Shown: positions 34,331-43,053, numbered from the stretch's first letter. The stretch: 64,000 nucleotides of DNA from DSVZ01 sp964568145 (GCA_964568145.1 CAZMOZ010000005.1:198719-262718), one strand, 5' to 3'. Notes: generated from the sequence alone by a model not told the origin. Program-made: numbers and translations.

Positions 34331-34457
34331 GGCGCATCTTAATTTCGTGCGGGCATATTGCTTGGCAGGTTGGCGGCCGGCTTCCAGCCCGGCGTCTTGG
34401 GTGGGTCGCCTCTCTCGCTGAGAGGCGACGCTTTCCGGCCTCTGAGCCAAAGGCCGG
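34331..34457. repeat. truncated MITE-like end plus paired hairpins (A, B)
   Basis: Starts with GGGCGCATCTTAATTTCGTG (compare 29283), then GGCGGCCGGCTTCCAGCCCG. Hairpin A is at 34405-34429 (GTCGCCTCTC / GAGAGGCGAC) and hairpin B at 34435-34457 (CCGGCCTCT ... AAAGGCCGG). The opposite inverted end is missing, so the copy is incomplete. It lies between the kinase stop and the membrane-protein start. Confidence 0.7.
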
Positions 34458-34472
34458 CTGCCGCCCGACGGC

Positions 34473-36041
34473 TCAAAGCCACCACACTAGCACGCTGATG
34501 ATGATGGCGGCGGTGGCGGGCCGGCGGCCGGCGCCCGCGCGCTTCCAATCCGCGGCCGTGTACAGTCCGCCCAGGCCCAGCAAGGCGGCGAGCAACGCGG
34601 GAACCCGCGGCAACGCCCGCGCTTCCGGCGGCAGCCACGACCACCCGATGGCCGCGCGCAGCGCCAACGCCAGCAGCGCGAAAAACAGCGCGCTCCACGC
34701 CAGGTCGTTGCGATTCGCGGCGGCGAAGGCCTGACGCAGCGCGTCCGCGGCGGTACCGCCGGTTCCAGAACCGCCCGTCGCGCGGCCTTGCCGCCAGCCG
34801 GCAAGCAGGTTCCGCAGCCTGTTGCCGCCGCCGGCGGTTTGCGGTGCGGACGTGGGCGTGGACGCCGGGATGGGGCGCGGCAGCGGCGGTGTGCGTCCGC
34901 CTGGCGTGGGGCGACCGGGATAGGGCAGGCTCCAGCCGGAGGTTTGCTTGAGGCGGGTGCGGGTTTGCGGCGCGGGGCGGAGGTGTTCCCCGGCCTGGAC
35001 CGCCGCCACGCTTGGAAAGGGGTCGCGCCCGCCCAGCATCACGGCGCGCTCGCACCACGGACAGCCTTGCAGATGGTTGCTGAAGACGTGCTGCTGGTTG
35101 TCGTGGCAGGACACCAGGTTCAGTTCCGCCTCTTCCAGGCCGTACTGCCAGCTCAACGGGTCCGGCCGCAGCGCCGGCTGGCCATGCCCGTCGCGGAAGC
35201 AGCGGCAGAACAGGTTTTGCAGCACCGGATGCAGCCATTCGAAGCGCGGCGCTGTGGGCGTGGGCGTGTACGGCACCTGCGGATTGCCGCCCTGCGGGAA
35301 ATGCCCCGCGCCGATGCGTTCGGGCAGCGGCGGCGGCTCGCCGTGCCCGCGATACACCCCGGCGAACGGATGCGTGCCTTCCATGAGGAGCTGGAAGATC
35401 AGGATGCCCAGGCCGAAGTGGTCGTGGGCCGGCTCGCGGTTGATCTGGGCGAACGACTTGCCCTGCAATTCCGGCGGGGTGAACTCCGGCCGGCCCACGC
35501 GGCAGCGGAACAGCGTGCCAGTGGCGGCGTCCCAGACCTGGAACGAGTCGGTGTCCACCATCGTGACCAGCGCCGTCTCGGAGGCGAGGATGTTGCACTC
35601 GTTGAGGTCGCCGATCACGTAGCCGCGTTCGTGCAGGGCGCGCATGGCGGTGGCGAGGTTCCGCGCCGTGCGGTGCAGGTAAAACCAGTTGAACAGCGGC
35701 GAATGCTTCAGGCGCGACTTGGGATTGAAGTAGTCAATCACCGGATGCACGCCCTGCACCCGCGGCATGGCGAAGCCCACCACCAGCCGCCGCGCCGCGA
35801 GCGCCAGGCTGACGGGCCAGGCGATGGCCACGTGGCCTTGCGCGGCCATGGGGTCGGCGGGCGGGTTGGCCAGCATGGCCTGTACCTTGCGCGCGCGCTC
35901 GGGCGTGGGCTGATGCCAGACTTTCACGACCTGCGTGGCGTCGCCGGGATGGATGAAGATGCGCGCCTCGCCGCCGGCGGCGAGTTGGTGCGACTCGCCC
36001 AGCTCCACGTCCTCGCCGGTGGCCTCGAGGTGCAGACGCAT
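34473..36041 (-). CDS. protein kinase-like protein with C-terminal membrane region (TerY-P triad kinase)
   Basis: 522 residues. An N-terminal kinase-like domain (about 20-270) has Lys40 in QVVKVW, the catalytic loop IGDLNECNIL (Asp145, Asn150; no His before the Asp) and VDTDSF (Asp163) in place of DFG, then PPELQGKSF. This matches the COG4248-type kinases found beside PP2C and vWA genes. A zinc-knuckle-like stretch (CHDNQQHVFSNH then CPWC, near 310-330) and a Pro/Gly linker precede two or three membrane helices at 450-522. The next gene upstream, the PP2C phosphatase, ends 4 nt before its start. It should phosphorylate a partner that the phosphatase reverses. The target is unknown. Confidence 0.85.
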   Translation of the reverse strand: MRLHLEATGEDVELGESHQLAAGGEARIFIHPGDATQVVKVWHQPTPERARKVQAMLANPPADPMAAQGHVAIAWPVSLALAARRLVVGFAMPRVQGVHPVIDYFNPKSRLKHSPLFNWFYLHRTARNLATAMRALHERGYVIGDLNECNILASETALVTMVDTDSFQVWDAATGTLFRCRVGRPEFTPPELQGKSFAQINREPAHDHFGLGILIFQLLMEGTHPFAGVYRGHGEPPPLPERIGAGHFPQGGNPQVPYTPTPTAPRFEWLHPVLQNLFCRCFRDGHGQPALRPDPLSWQYGLEEAELNLVSCHDNQQHVFSNHLQGCPWCERAVMLGGRDPFPSVAAVQAGEHLRPAPQTRTRLKQTSGWSLPYPGRPTPGGRTPPLPRPIPASTPTSAPQTAGGGNRLRNLLAGWRQGRATGGSGTGGTAADALRQAFAAANRNDLAWSALFFALLALALRAAIGWSWLPPEARALPRVPALLAALLGLGGLYTAADWKRAGAGRRPATAAIIISVLVWWL

Positions 36042-36044
36042 GGT

Positions 36045-36827
36045 TCAAGGCCGCCGCGCCAGCAGCAAGGTGAGGTCATCCTCGGTCCGGTCCGTCACGC
36101 GCGGTGAGCGTAGCAACGATTCAAGGTCCGCCTGGGCCGCGGCGGCGTCGGTCGCGCGTTCGAGCCAGGCGAACAGCGGCTTGAAGAACGGCGCGTGCGG
36201 CGTGGCTTCCGGCATCTTGAGCGCCAGCATCTGCAAGCCGTCCGAGAACAAGGCCACCTGCCGCACCGGCCCGGACCAGACCTCGAACTGCGCGCGGGCC
36301 AGCGCGTCTTCCGAGGTCAGAAACACTGTCTCGTTCAAGTACTCGCCGGCTGGCGGTTTGGTGAGCGCGCGGAAGCCGCCCTCAGCTTCGGCCAGCACCA
36401 CCGCGCCATCGCCGATCTGCGCTGCGGCCACCCGTTCCGGCGTCGCCACGCAGATGAGCAGCGTGGTGGCGAGGTCGCCGGGCTGGGCCGGCCGTTTGCC
36501 CGCCTCGGCGGTCAGCGCCGTCAACGCCGCCTCGAGCGCGGCCTTGAGCCGGGACCTGGCGCCACCTTCTTCACGCCAGGCGGCCGCGTCCTTCAACGAC
36601 TCTTCCAGGAACGCGAGCGCGCTGCGGACGACAATCTCGGAGCCGACCTCGCCCAGTTTGGCCGAACCGGCGCCGTCGGCCACGGCGGCGAGCAGGACAC
36701 GACCCGGAACTTCCCGCCAGGCCACGGCGTCCTGACAGGGCTGGCCGGCCTTTTCGTGGCCTTTGCCGCGCACGGCCGCGGCGACCACATGCCAGGGCGG
36801 GATTTTGGCTGGGGTGTGGATGTTCAC
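36045..36827 (-). CDS. PP2C-family protein phosphatase (TerY-P triad)
   Basis: 260 residues of the PP2C_2 type. Metal-binding motifs are present: CQDAVAW (Asp33), AAVADGAGSAKLGE (Asp51, Gly52), AQIGDGAVVL, VALFSDGLQML and TEDDLTLLLARR. It should remove phosphates placed by the kinase gene 4 nt downstream. A vWA-domain gene lies 202 nt upstream on the same strand, separated by an inverted repeat. The trio matches the TerY-P triad known from comparative genomics of tellurite-resistance-like systems. No Ter (TerC/TerD) genes are visible here. Confidence 0.9.
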   Translation of the reverse strand: MNIHTPAKIPPWHVVAAAVRGKGHEKAGQPCQDAVAWREVPGRVLLAAVADGAGSAKLGEVGSEIVVRSALAFLEESLKDAAAWREEGGARSRLKAALEAALTALTAEAGKRPAQPGDLATTLLICVATPERVAAAQIGDGAVVLAEAEGGFRALTKPPAGEYLNETVFLTSEDALARAQFEVWSGPVRQVALFSDGLQMLALKMPEATPHAPFFKPLFAWLERATDAAAAQADLESLLRSPRVTDRTEDDLTLLLARRP

Positions 36828-36851
36828 GACGTCAGCGGAGAACCAAAGCCG

Positions 36852-36926
36852 CTGGGAGCGCCGGCATCCTTGCCGGCGGCATCACGCCCGGCTCGCGAAT
36901 GCCGGCAGGGAAGCTGGCGCTCCCAG
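36852..36926. repeat. 75-bp imperfect inverted repeat inside the triad locus
   Basis: Arms CTGGGAGCGCCGGC ... and ... GCTGGCGCTCCCAG extend inward to 26 nt each, with 23 matches. Inner hairpin words (CCGGCATCCTTGCCGG) equal the REP-like palindrome at 29554. It lies in the 201-bp gap between the vWA and PP2C genes. It could act as a terminator-like or mRNA-processing hairpin, but there is no U-tract. Confidence 0.7.
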
Positions 36927-37028
36927 TTTCAGGTGAGAGGCGCCCGCCGGACGTGCCGGTGGAAGCGCGGTTTGAAGACACAACCCGCCGCCGGAGATGC
37001 GCGAAACTGCTAAGCATCGCCGCGGTCC

Positions 37029-37703
37029 TCACACCGCGCCCCAGCCGGGCGGGGGCAGGGCAACCTGTTCGTCCGTGCGCGACTGGGCCACCTTCTCCAT
37101 GCTGCGCGAGAGCCAGACAAACATCTCGGTGAAATTCAGGCCGACCAGTTTGACCGGCGTGCGCACCACGATCTGCGCCAGGCGTTGCATGTTGGCGCCT
37201 TCCACCCCCACGGCGAAGAACGCGACACGTTTGGCGGCTTCGTCGCTCTTGAGCCGCTGCGCCGCGGCCTCGACGATGCTCTCCGGTTCGCCCTGCGGCT
37301 CGCCGTCGGTGATCATGAAGACCCAGGGCCGGTAATAGGCCACGCCATTGGCGCGGTACTGCTGCTTGCGCGCCTGGATCATGTCCAGCGCCTTGTGGAT
37401 GGCGCCGCCCATGAAGGTCTGACCCTGCGCGGTCAGGCGCGGCGGCTCGAAACGCTCGGCGGTGACAAAATCGTGGGCCAGCTTCACCTCGCTGTCGAAC
37501 GTGACCACGGCCACCTCGACGCGGCGGCAGGCCATGGGGTCCCTGACCAGTTGGGCCTTGAAGGTCTGCAGCCCTTGGCCCAGCGCCTCGATGGGTTCGC
37601 CCGACATCGAGCCCGAGGTGTCCAGCAGCAGCACGCACGGACAGCGCGGCTCGGGGTTTTCGGCGAACTCGATGGCGTCTTCCAGCTTGATGTTCTCAGG
37701 CAT
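37029..37703 (-). CDS. von Willebrand factor A domain protein (TerY-like, TerY-P triad)
   Basis: 224 residues, entirely one vWA domain. The MIDAS metal site is intact: DTSGSMSG (Asp28, Ser30, Ser32), a Thr in GQTFMGGAIH and Asp in MITDGEPQG. No signal or membrane segment, so cytoplasmic. TerY-type vWA proteins are thought to bridge kinase and phosphatase, possibly as a phosphorylation-controlled scaffold. The gene order vWA, PP2C, kinase matches the classical triad. The 97-bp gap to the T2SF-like gene downstream shows no structure. Confidence 0.9.
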   Translation of the reverse strand: MPENIKLEDAIEFAENPEPRCPCVLLLDTSGSMSGEPIEALGQGLQTFKAQLVRDPMACRRVEVAVVTFDSEVKLAHDFVTAERFEPPRLTAQGQTFMGGAIHKALDMIQARKQQYRANGVAYYRPWVFMITDGEPQGEPESIVEAAAQRLKSDEAAKRVAFFAVGVEGANMQRLAQIVVRTPVKLVGLNFTEMFVWLSRSMEKVAQSRTDEQVALPPPGWGAV

Positions 37704-37800
37704 ACGCGGGGCAGTCTGGCTTGGCCGCCGGCCGGCTCAAGTATTGGCTTTGCGCGTCCTTGTAATGGGATGGGGCGGGGAAGGCAAGCGCGGCGCCGGC

Positions 37801-38847
37801 TCACCGGCCTTGCGTGGCGGCGTCGAGCGAGTCCAACACGCCGCCGAAATACTGGAGCCAGAAGGACACGACGAAGTACCCCACCATGGCGGCGATGATC
37901 AGAAAGACCAGCCGGGGCGTCCATTCGGCCATCCGCTTGTACAGGCGCGCCGATTCGTCGGCGTAGTCGCTTTGCAGGTAGCCCAGCGACTGGTCCAGCC
38001 GGCCGCTCAATTCGCCGCTGCGATACAGGCTCGTGAACCGGGCGGGGAACACGGATTCGCGGGCGATCGCCTCGCCCGGAGTCTCCCCCGCAATCATGCG
38101 TTCGCGGGCTTGGGCGACCGCCCGTTCCAAGGCGGGCGATCCGCTGGCCGCGGCCGCCAGCGGCCAGGCCTCGATGATGTTCACCCCGGCGTTCAGCAAG
38201 GCTTCCAGGGCCAGCGTCAGCCGTGCCAGCGCCATCGCCCGGCGTGCCCGGCCAAACACCGGGATGGCGTGCAGCAACTCCTCCCAGGCGGCGCGGAACC
38301 AGCGCGCCCTGCCGGTGTGGTTGAGGACCAGGATGACCAGTTCGGCCAGCCCCAGGATCGCCAGCGTGCCCAGCTTGGGCATCACGAAACCGGCCACGTC
38401 GCCCTTCCAGACCAGGTTGGCCAGGGTGTTGGGCGGAAAAATCAGGATCACTAGCAGGATCACAAAGGCCGGGTAGGCCAGGTCGCTGAGCATGGACCGG
38501 ATGAGCCGCGCGCGGTCCTTGTAATACCCGGCCAGGCGCCGGCAGCAGGCGTCCAGCCGGCCGCTTTTCTCGCCGGCGGCGATCAGGGCGATGTCGAAGT
38601 CCGGCAGCCAGCCACGGCGGTTGGCCAGGGCCTCGGAGAAAGTGGAGCCCTGCTTGAGGTCCTCGAGCGCGCGGTCCAGCGGAGGCCGAAACGCCCCGCT
38701 GGGTGGCGCGGCGCGGATCAGTTCCACGGCTTGCACCAGCGTGATGCCCGAGGCCAGCATGCTGCCGAGCTGGTGGTAGAGTTCGCTGATCGCGTCCAGA
38801 CGCCGGGGCGTGACAATCAAGGGCATGGCGGTAAATTGATGGTGCAA
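37801..38847 (-). CDS. type II secretion/type IV pilus inner-membrane protein (GspF/PilC-like)
   Basis: 348 residues with the duplicated T2SF domain (about 17-140 and 213-335), each with LxxGxxLxxAxE-type helices (LGSMLASGITLVQAVELI; LEALLNAGVNIIEAW), and three membrane helices (LAYPAFVILLVILIF; LAILGLAELVILVL; PRLVFLIIAAMVGYFVVSFW). This is the platform protein of a pilus or secretion machine. No GspE, GspG or other partner is nearby, so it is an isolated copy. A start at ATG 38826 is equally possible (MPLIVTPRRLDA) and gives a more typical N-terminus. Confidence 0.88.
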   Translation of the reverse strand: MHHQFTAMPLIVTPRRLDAISELYHQLGSMLASGITLVQAVELIRAAPPSGAFRPPLDRALEDLKQGSTFSEALANRRGWLPDFDIALIAAGEKSGRLDACCRRLAGYYKDRARLIRSMLSDLAYPAFVILLVILIFPPNTLANLVWKGDVAGFVMPKLGTLAILGLAELVILVLNHTGRARWFRAAWEELLHAIPVFGRARRAMALARLTLALEALLNAGVNIIEAWPLAAAASGSPALERAVAQARERMIAGETPGEAIARESVFPARFTSLYRSGELSGRLDQSLGYLQSDYADESARLYKRMAEWTPRLVFLIIAAMVGYFVVSFWLQYFGGVLDSLDAATQGR

Positions 38848-39047
38848 GCATGCGCCGGACGGTCCCGGAACTCAAGATTGCCGGCACGCGCGGCGCGATG
38901 TTCTTTCGTTTCGACCGGCCGCTCCGGAAAAAATCACGCCCGGGGCTGCTCGCGGGTTGCGGCCGGACGGAACGCGGCTAGCCTTGCGCCCGGTCCACCC
39001 GGCGCAAGCGGCTGCCCGAGGGGGTGGACGAAGGATTTTGAGGCGTC

Positions 39048-39491
39048 ATGATCGGCTATCTGCGCAATCTGCTGGCCCCGCAAAAACCGGCCTCCCGGGC
39101 GGGCGGACCGATGTTCCGCGAATCGCCTGCGGCGGTCCGGCCGCCGGCCCCGGACAATCAAAACCGGGGCCAGACGTTCACCAAGGTCTTCCGCTACCGT
39201 CTCCCGGACGGCCAGACCCGTGAGCCCGAACGGGTCGAGGTGGTCGGCTCGTTCACGCACTGGCAGCCGATGCCCATGACCCGCGACGGCAAGCTCGACT
39301 CCTGGCACGTGACGGTCCACCACATCCCCGGCAACCGCACGCACCATTACATGCTCCTGGTGGACGGGCATCCGACGCACGACCGGACCTGCGACGGCCT
39401 GGTGGTGCCGCACGGCCCGCACGAGGAGCGCTTCCAGCTCCAGACCGATAGAGGTCCGCGCGTGCTGATGCTCTTCGCCCAGACGCGCTGA
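39048..39491 (+). CDS. small CBM48 / glycogen-binding-domain protein
   Basis: 147 residues. After a Pro-rich N-terminus comes a single carbohydrate-binding module 48-like fold: VEVVGSFTHWQPMPMTRDGKLDSWHVTVHHIPGNRTHHYMLLVDGHP. The conserved aromatic and Lys/His positions of glycogen- or starch-binding (AMPK-beta/isoamylase N-terminal) modules fit. No catalytic domain and no signal peptide. It is probably cytoplasmic and might target glycogen. The alpha-galactosidase gene starts 84 nt later on the same strand. The 200-bp gap before it shows no clear promoter. Confidence 0.8.
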   Translation: MIGYLRNLLAPQKPASRAGGPMFRESPAAVRPPAPDNQNRGQTFTKVFRYRLPDGQTREPERVEVVGSFTHWQPMPMTRDGKLDSWHVTVHHIPGNRTHHYMLLVDGHPTHDRTCDGLVVPHGPHEERFQLQTDRGPRVLMLFAQTR

Positions 39492-39575
39492 GCCACACGC
39501 GCCGCACCGAACGGGCACGCCCCCGGCTTGACGGCGGTCAACGTCGGTCCCACGCCGCGGCTTCACCGTGGCCGC

Positions 39576-41636
39576 GTGAAGCCAATCCTTCCTGTAACTC
39601 GCGCACGCGCCAAATCGGCATTTTCCCGCCTTCCTCTTGATCTTCCTCTTAATCCTAATCTCGTTCGCACCCCCCTCCTTGCCTGGCTGGCCTTGCTGGC
39701 GGCTGCGGTTTCCGCTTCCGCCGAGACCATCTGGCTGGGCAGCCTCGATCTGACCAAGGTCCGGCAAGGCTGGGGCCAGGCGCAGGCGGACAAGGCGGTG
39801 ACTGGCAAGCCGCTGAGCATCGCCGGCGAGCGGTTCGACCGCGGCGTGGGCACGCACGCGAACAGCACGTTTTGGATCGAGCTGGCCGGCGGCGCGTCGC
39901 GGTTCCAGGCCCGGGTGGGCGTGGACGACGCCGCGGGCAACGACAAGGCCAGCGTGGTGTTCAAGATCGTCGGTGACGGCCGCCGGCTCTGGTCCTCGGG
40001 TGTGATGCGCCGGGGCCAGCCGGCGAGGGCGGTGGACGTGGACGTGCGCGGCGTCGCGCGGCTGGTGCTCTGGGTGGAAGACGCGGGCGACGGCACGGAC
40101 TTCGACCACGCGGACTGGGCCGGGGCGCGGCTGCTGGTCAGCGGCGCGAAACCGCAAGCCATTGACCGCCCGGTGCCGAAGGAGGAGTTCGTCATCCTCA
40201 CGCCGAAACCCGGCCCCGCGCCGCGGCTCAACAACCCGCTGGTCTATGGCTGCCGGCCGGGGAATCCGTTTCTTTACCGCATTCCCACCCAGGGCGAGCG
40301 GCCGATGAAATGGTCCGCCCGCGGCCTGCCCGCCTCGCTGACGCTCAACCCGGACACCGGCATCATCACCGGCACCGCGCCCGCCCGCGGCGAGCACCGG
40401 GTCACGTTCACCGCGCGCAACCGCCACGGCGCGGCGCGGCGCGAGTTCAAGATCATTGCCGGCGACACGCTGGCCCTGACGCCGCCGATGGGCTGGAACC
40501 ACTGGTACACGCATTACGACCGCATCACGGACGCGCTCATGCGCGAGGCGGCGGACGTGATGGTCAGCAGCGGCATGGCGGACGCGGGCTACCAGTACGT
40601 GAGCATTGATGACTGCTGGATGAACGCCGAGAAACACGCCGACCCGCTCCGCGTGGGTCCGGCGCGGGACGCCGCCGGCCGCATCCTGCCGAACCGCCAC
40701 TTCCCGGACATGAAGGCCTTGACGGCCTACATCCACGCCCGGGGCCTGAAGGCCGGCATCTACACCTCGCCGGGTCCGCGCACCTGTGCCGGTTTTGCCG
40801 GGGCCTGGCAGCACGAGGCGGACGACGCCCGGCAGTTCGCCGAATGGGGTTTCGACCTGCTCAAGTACGACTGGTGCTCGTACGGTGAGATCGCTGCGAA
40901 GGACGCCGCCCCCGAGTTGGTGAAGTTCAAGAAGCCGTACGCGCTCATGGGCCGGCTGCTCCGCGAGCAACCGCGCGACATCGTCCTGAACCTTTGCCAG
41001 TACGGCATGGGCGAGGTCTGGAAATGGGGCGCGGAAGTGGGCGGCCACTCGTGGCGGACGGCCGGCGACCTCGGCTTCGAGCTCGACCGCGTCTTCGAGA
41101 TCGCGCTGCGAAACGCCGGCCACCGCGACTGGCAGAAGCCCGGCGCGTGGAACGACCCGGACTACATCCAGATCGGCTACATCGGCGACGCCCGCACCAT
41201 CGGGACGCCCAAGCCCTGCCCGCTCACGTCCGGCGAGCAGTATGCCTTCATGTCGCTCTGGAGCCTCATGGCCGCGCCGCTGTTTTTCAGCGGCGACATG
41301 GGCCGGCTGGACGAGTTCACACTCAACGTGCTGTGCAACCCGGAGGTGATCGCGGTGAACCAGGATCCGCTCGGCCGGTGCGCGCGCGTCGTGCCGCTCG
41401 ACGAGGACACGTTTGCGATGGTCAAGGATCTTCACGACGGCGCGAAGGCGTTGGGTTTGTTCAACAAGGGCGAAATTCCCGCGCGGGTGAAGGTCGCCTG
41501 GGCGCAACTGGGAATCGCCGGCTCGCCGCGCGTGCGCGATTTGTGGCGGCAGAAAGACCTCGGCCGGCTGGACGGGTTTGCGGGTGAACTGCCGCGCCGC
41601 GGCTCGGTCTTGCTGCGGCTGGCCACGCGGCGATGA
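39576..41636 (+). CDS. alpha-galactosidase (GH27) with NPCBM and Ig-like modules, secreted
   Basis: 686 residues from GTG 39576. Layout: signal-like stretch LLAWLALLAAAVSASA (ends near 50); NPCBM module (about 52-190, with RFDRGVGTHANSTFWIELAGG); putative Ig domain (215-295, with LPASLTLNPDTGIITGTAP); and a GH27 barrel from PPMGWNHW (303). The nucleophile Asp432 is in LLKYDWC, and the WNDPDY motif carries the acid/base Asp. It removes alpha-galactose from glycans outside the cell. The start is uncertain: no ATG precedes the signal, and the first 30 codons contain the low-complexity words TTCCTCTTGATCTTCCTC, which may have intruded. TTG 39528 is another candidate. The next gene is a MocA-type oxidoreductase, possibly acting on the product. 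Confidence 0.88.
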   Translation: MKPILPVTRARAKSAFSRLPLDLPLNPNLVRTPLLAWLALLAAAVSASAETIWLGSLDLTKVRQGWGQAQADKAVTGKPLSIAGERFDRGVGTHANSTFWIELAGGASRFQARVGVDDAAGNDKASVVFKIVGDGRRLWSSGVMRRGQPARAVDVDVRGVARLVLWVEDAGDGTDFDHADWAGARLLVSGAKPQAIDRPVPKEEFVILTPKPGPAPRLNNPLVYGCRPGNPFLYRIPTQGERPMKWSARGLPASLTLNPDTGIITGTAPARGEHRVTFTARNRHGAARREFKIIAGDTLALTPPMGWNHWYTHYDRITDALMREAADVMVSSGMADAGYQYVSIDDCWMNAEKHADPLRVGPARDAAGRILPNRHFPDMKALTAYIHARGLKAGIYTSPGPRTCAGFAGAWQHEADDARQFAEWGFDLLKYDWCSYGEIAAKDAAPELVKFKKPYALMGRLLREQPRDIVLNLCQYGMGEVWKWGAEVGGHSWRTAGDLGFELDRVFEIALRNAGHRDWQKPGAWNDPDYIQIGYIGDARTIGTPKPCPLTSGEQYAFMSLWSLMAAPLFFSGDMGRLDEFTLNVLCNPEVIAVNQDPLGRCARVVPLDEDTFAMVKDLHDGAKALGLFNKGEIPARVKVAWAQLGIAGSPRVRDLWRQKDLGRLDGFAGELPRRGSVLLRLATRR

Positions 41637-41682
41637 ATGCCCGGACTTGCCTCCACCGCCGGACCCGGAGCACGCTCGCGCC

Positions 41683-43053
41683 ATGAACCCGCCTCCCAAT
41701 GATCCGTCCGCCGCGACGCTGTCCCGGCGCGACTTTCTGCAACGCAGCACGGGGGTCGCCGCGCTGGGCTCCACCGCCGCCGCCCGTGCACCGGCTCCGA
41801 AACCGCCGCCGCGCCGGCGGACCGGGCCAAACAGCAAGATTCACATCGGCTTGATCGGCTGCGGCGGGATGGGCCGCGCCAATCTAAACAATTGCGCCCA
41901 GTACCCGGACGTGGTCGTGACCGCCGCCTGCGACGTGTGGGCCCAGCGGCGCGACAGCGTGGTGGCCCAGTTCAAAGACACCTGCCGGCCGTACCACGAT
42001 TACCGCGAAGTGCTCGCCCGGCCGGACGTGGACGCGGTGATCATCGCCACGCCGCCGCACTGGCACACGCTCCAGGCCATCGCCGCCTGCGAGGCCGGCA
42101 AGGACATCTACCTCCAGAAGCCGATGACCCTGCACCTCGGTGAAAGCCTGGCGGTGCGCAACGCGGTGAAGCGGCACGGCATCATCAGCCAGATCGGCAC
42201 GCAGATTCACGCCGGCGACAACTACCGGCGCGTGGTCGAGTACGTTCGTTCCGGCAACCTGGGCAGGATCGGCGTCGCCCGCACCTTCAACGTGATGAAC
42301 CAGTCGCCGGAGGGCGTGGGCCGCGCCCAGCCCGCGCCCGTGCCCGCCGGGCTGGACTGGGACCTGTGGTGCGGCCCCGCGCCGCGCTGCGAGTTCAATC
42401 CCACCCTGGCCGCCGACGCCTATTATCACAGTTCGTGGCTGGCCTATTCCGGCGGGTGGACCCCCGGCATGGCCCCGCACATCATTGACCTGCCCGTCTG
42501 GGCGCTGGACCTGGGCTATCCCACGGTCACGAGTTCCGCGGGCGGCCGGTACGTCTTGCGCGACGACGGCGATGCCTACGACCACCACGAAGTGCTGTGG
42601 CAGTATCCGGGCTTCACGCTCACCTGGATGTCGTCGCTCACGAACAGCTATGACTTCCTGATGAAGTCGCAGCCGCCCGAGCGCCGGCTGGGCATCTACT
42701 TCCACGGCGAGAACGGCACGTTGTACGCGAACTACGGCATGTTCCGGCTGCTGGCCGAAGGCGACCGGCTCAAGGACAAGGAGCCTCCGCCGCCCTCGAT
42801 CCCGCCCTCGCCCGGCCACGAGCGTGAATGGCTCGACTGCATCAAAACGCGGCAGCAGCCGGGTTGCAGCGTGTTTTACCACGTGCGCGTGGACGTGCCG
42901 ATCGTGCTGAGCCTGCTCTCGCTGAAGCTGGGTCGCGCGATCCGGTTTGATCCGGCCACCGAACGGATCGTGGGCGACCGCGAGGCGGCGGAACTGGCCG
43001 TGCCGCGTTACCGCGCGCCGTGGAAATTCCCGCGGGAATATCTGAAGGCCTGA
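41683..43053 (+). CDS. Gfo/Idh/MocA family oxidoreductase, Tat-exported (third copy)
   Basis: 456 residues. The Tat motif LSRRDFLQRSTGVAALG (13-29) is followed by a Pro/Ala/Arg-rich linker and the Rossmann start HIGLIGCGGMGRANL. The usual EKP motif reads QKP (YLQKPMTLH), keeping the catalytic Lys but with Gln before it. The rest is complete (QIGTQIHAGDNYRRVVEYVRSG; WTPGMAPHIIDLPVWALDLG). It follows the alpha-galactosidase by 46 nt on the same strand, so the pair probably works on a galactose-containing product outside the membrane, a plausible but untested link. It is convergent with the large unknown gene. Confidence 0.88.
   Translation: MNPPPNDPSAATLSRRDFLQRSTGVAALGSTAAARAPAPKPPPRRRTGPNSKIHIGLIGCGGMGRANLNNCAQYPDVVVTAACDVWAQRRDSVVAQFKDTCRPYHDYREVLARPDVDAVIIATPPHWHTLQAIAACEAGKDIYLQKPMTLHLGESLAVRNAVKRHGIISQIGTQIHAGDNYRRVVEYVRSGNLGRIGVARTFNVMNQSPEGVGRAQPAPVPAGLDWDLWCGPAPRCEFNPTLAADAYYHSSWLAYSGGWTPGMAPHIIDLPVWALDLGYPTVTSSAGGRYVLRDDGDAYDHHEVLWQYPGFTLTWMSSLTNSYDFLMKSQPPERRLGIYFHGENGTLYANYGMFRLLAEGDRLKDKEPPPPSIPPSPGHEREWLDCIKTRQQPGCSVFYHVRVDVPIVLSLLSLKLGRAIRFDPATERIVGDREAAELAVPRYRAPWKFPREYLKA

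Noticed and set aside
34473..37703. Tellurite resistance operon
   Set aside because: The kinase/PP2C/vWA triad is present but no TerB, TerC, TerD or TerZ genes are visible, so resistance cannot be claimed.
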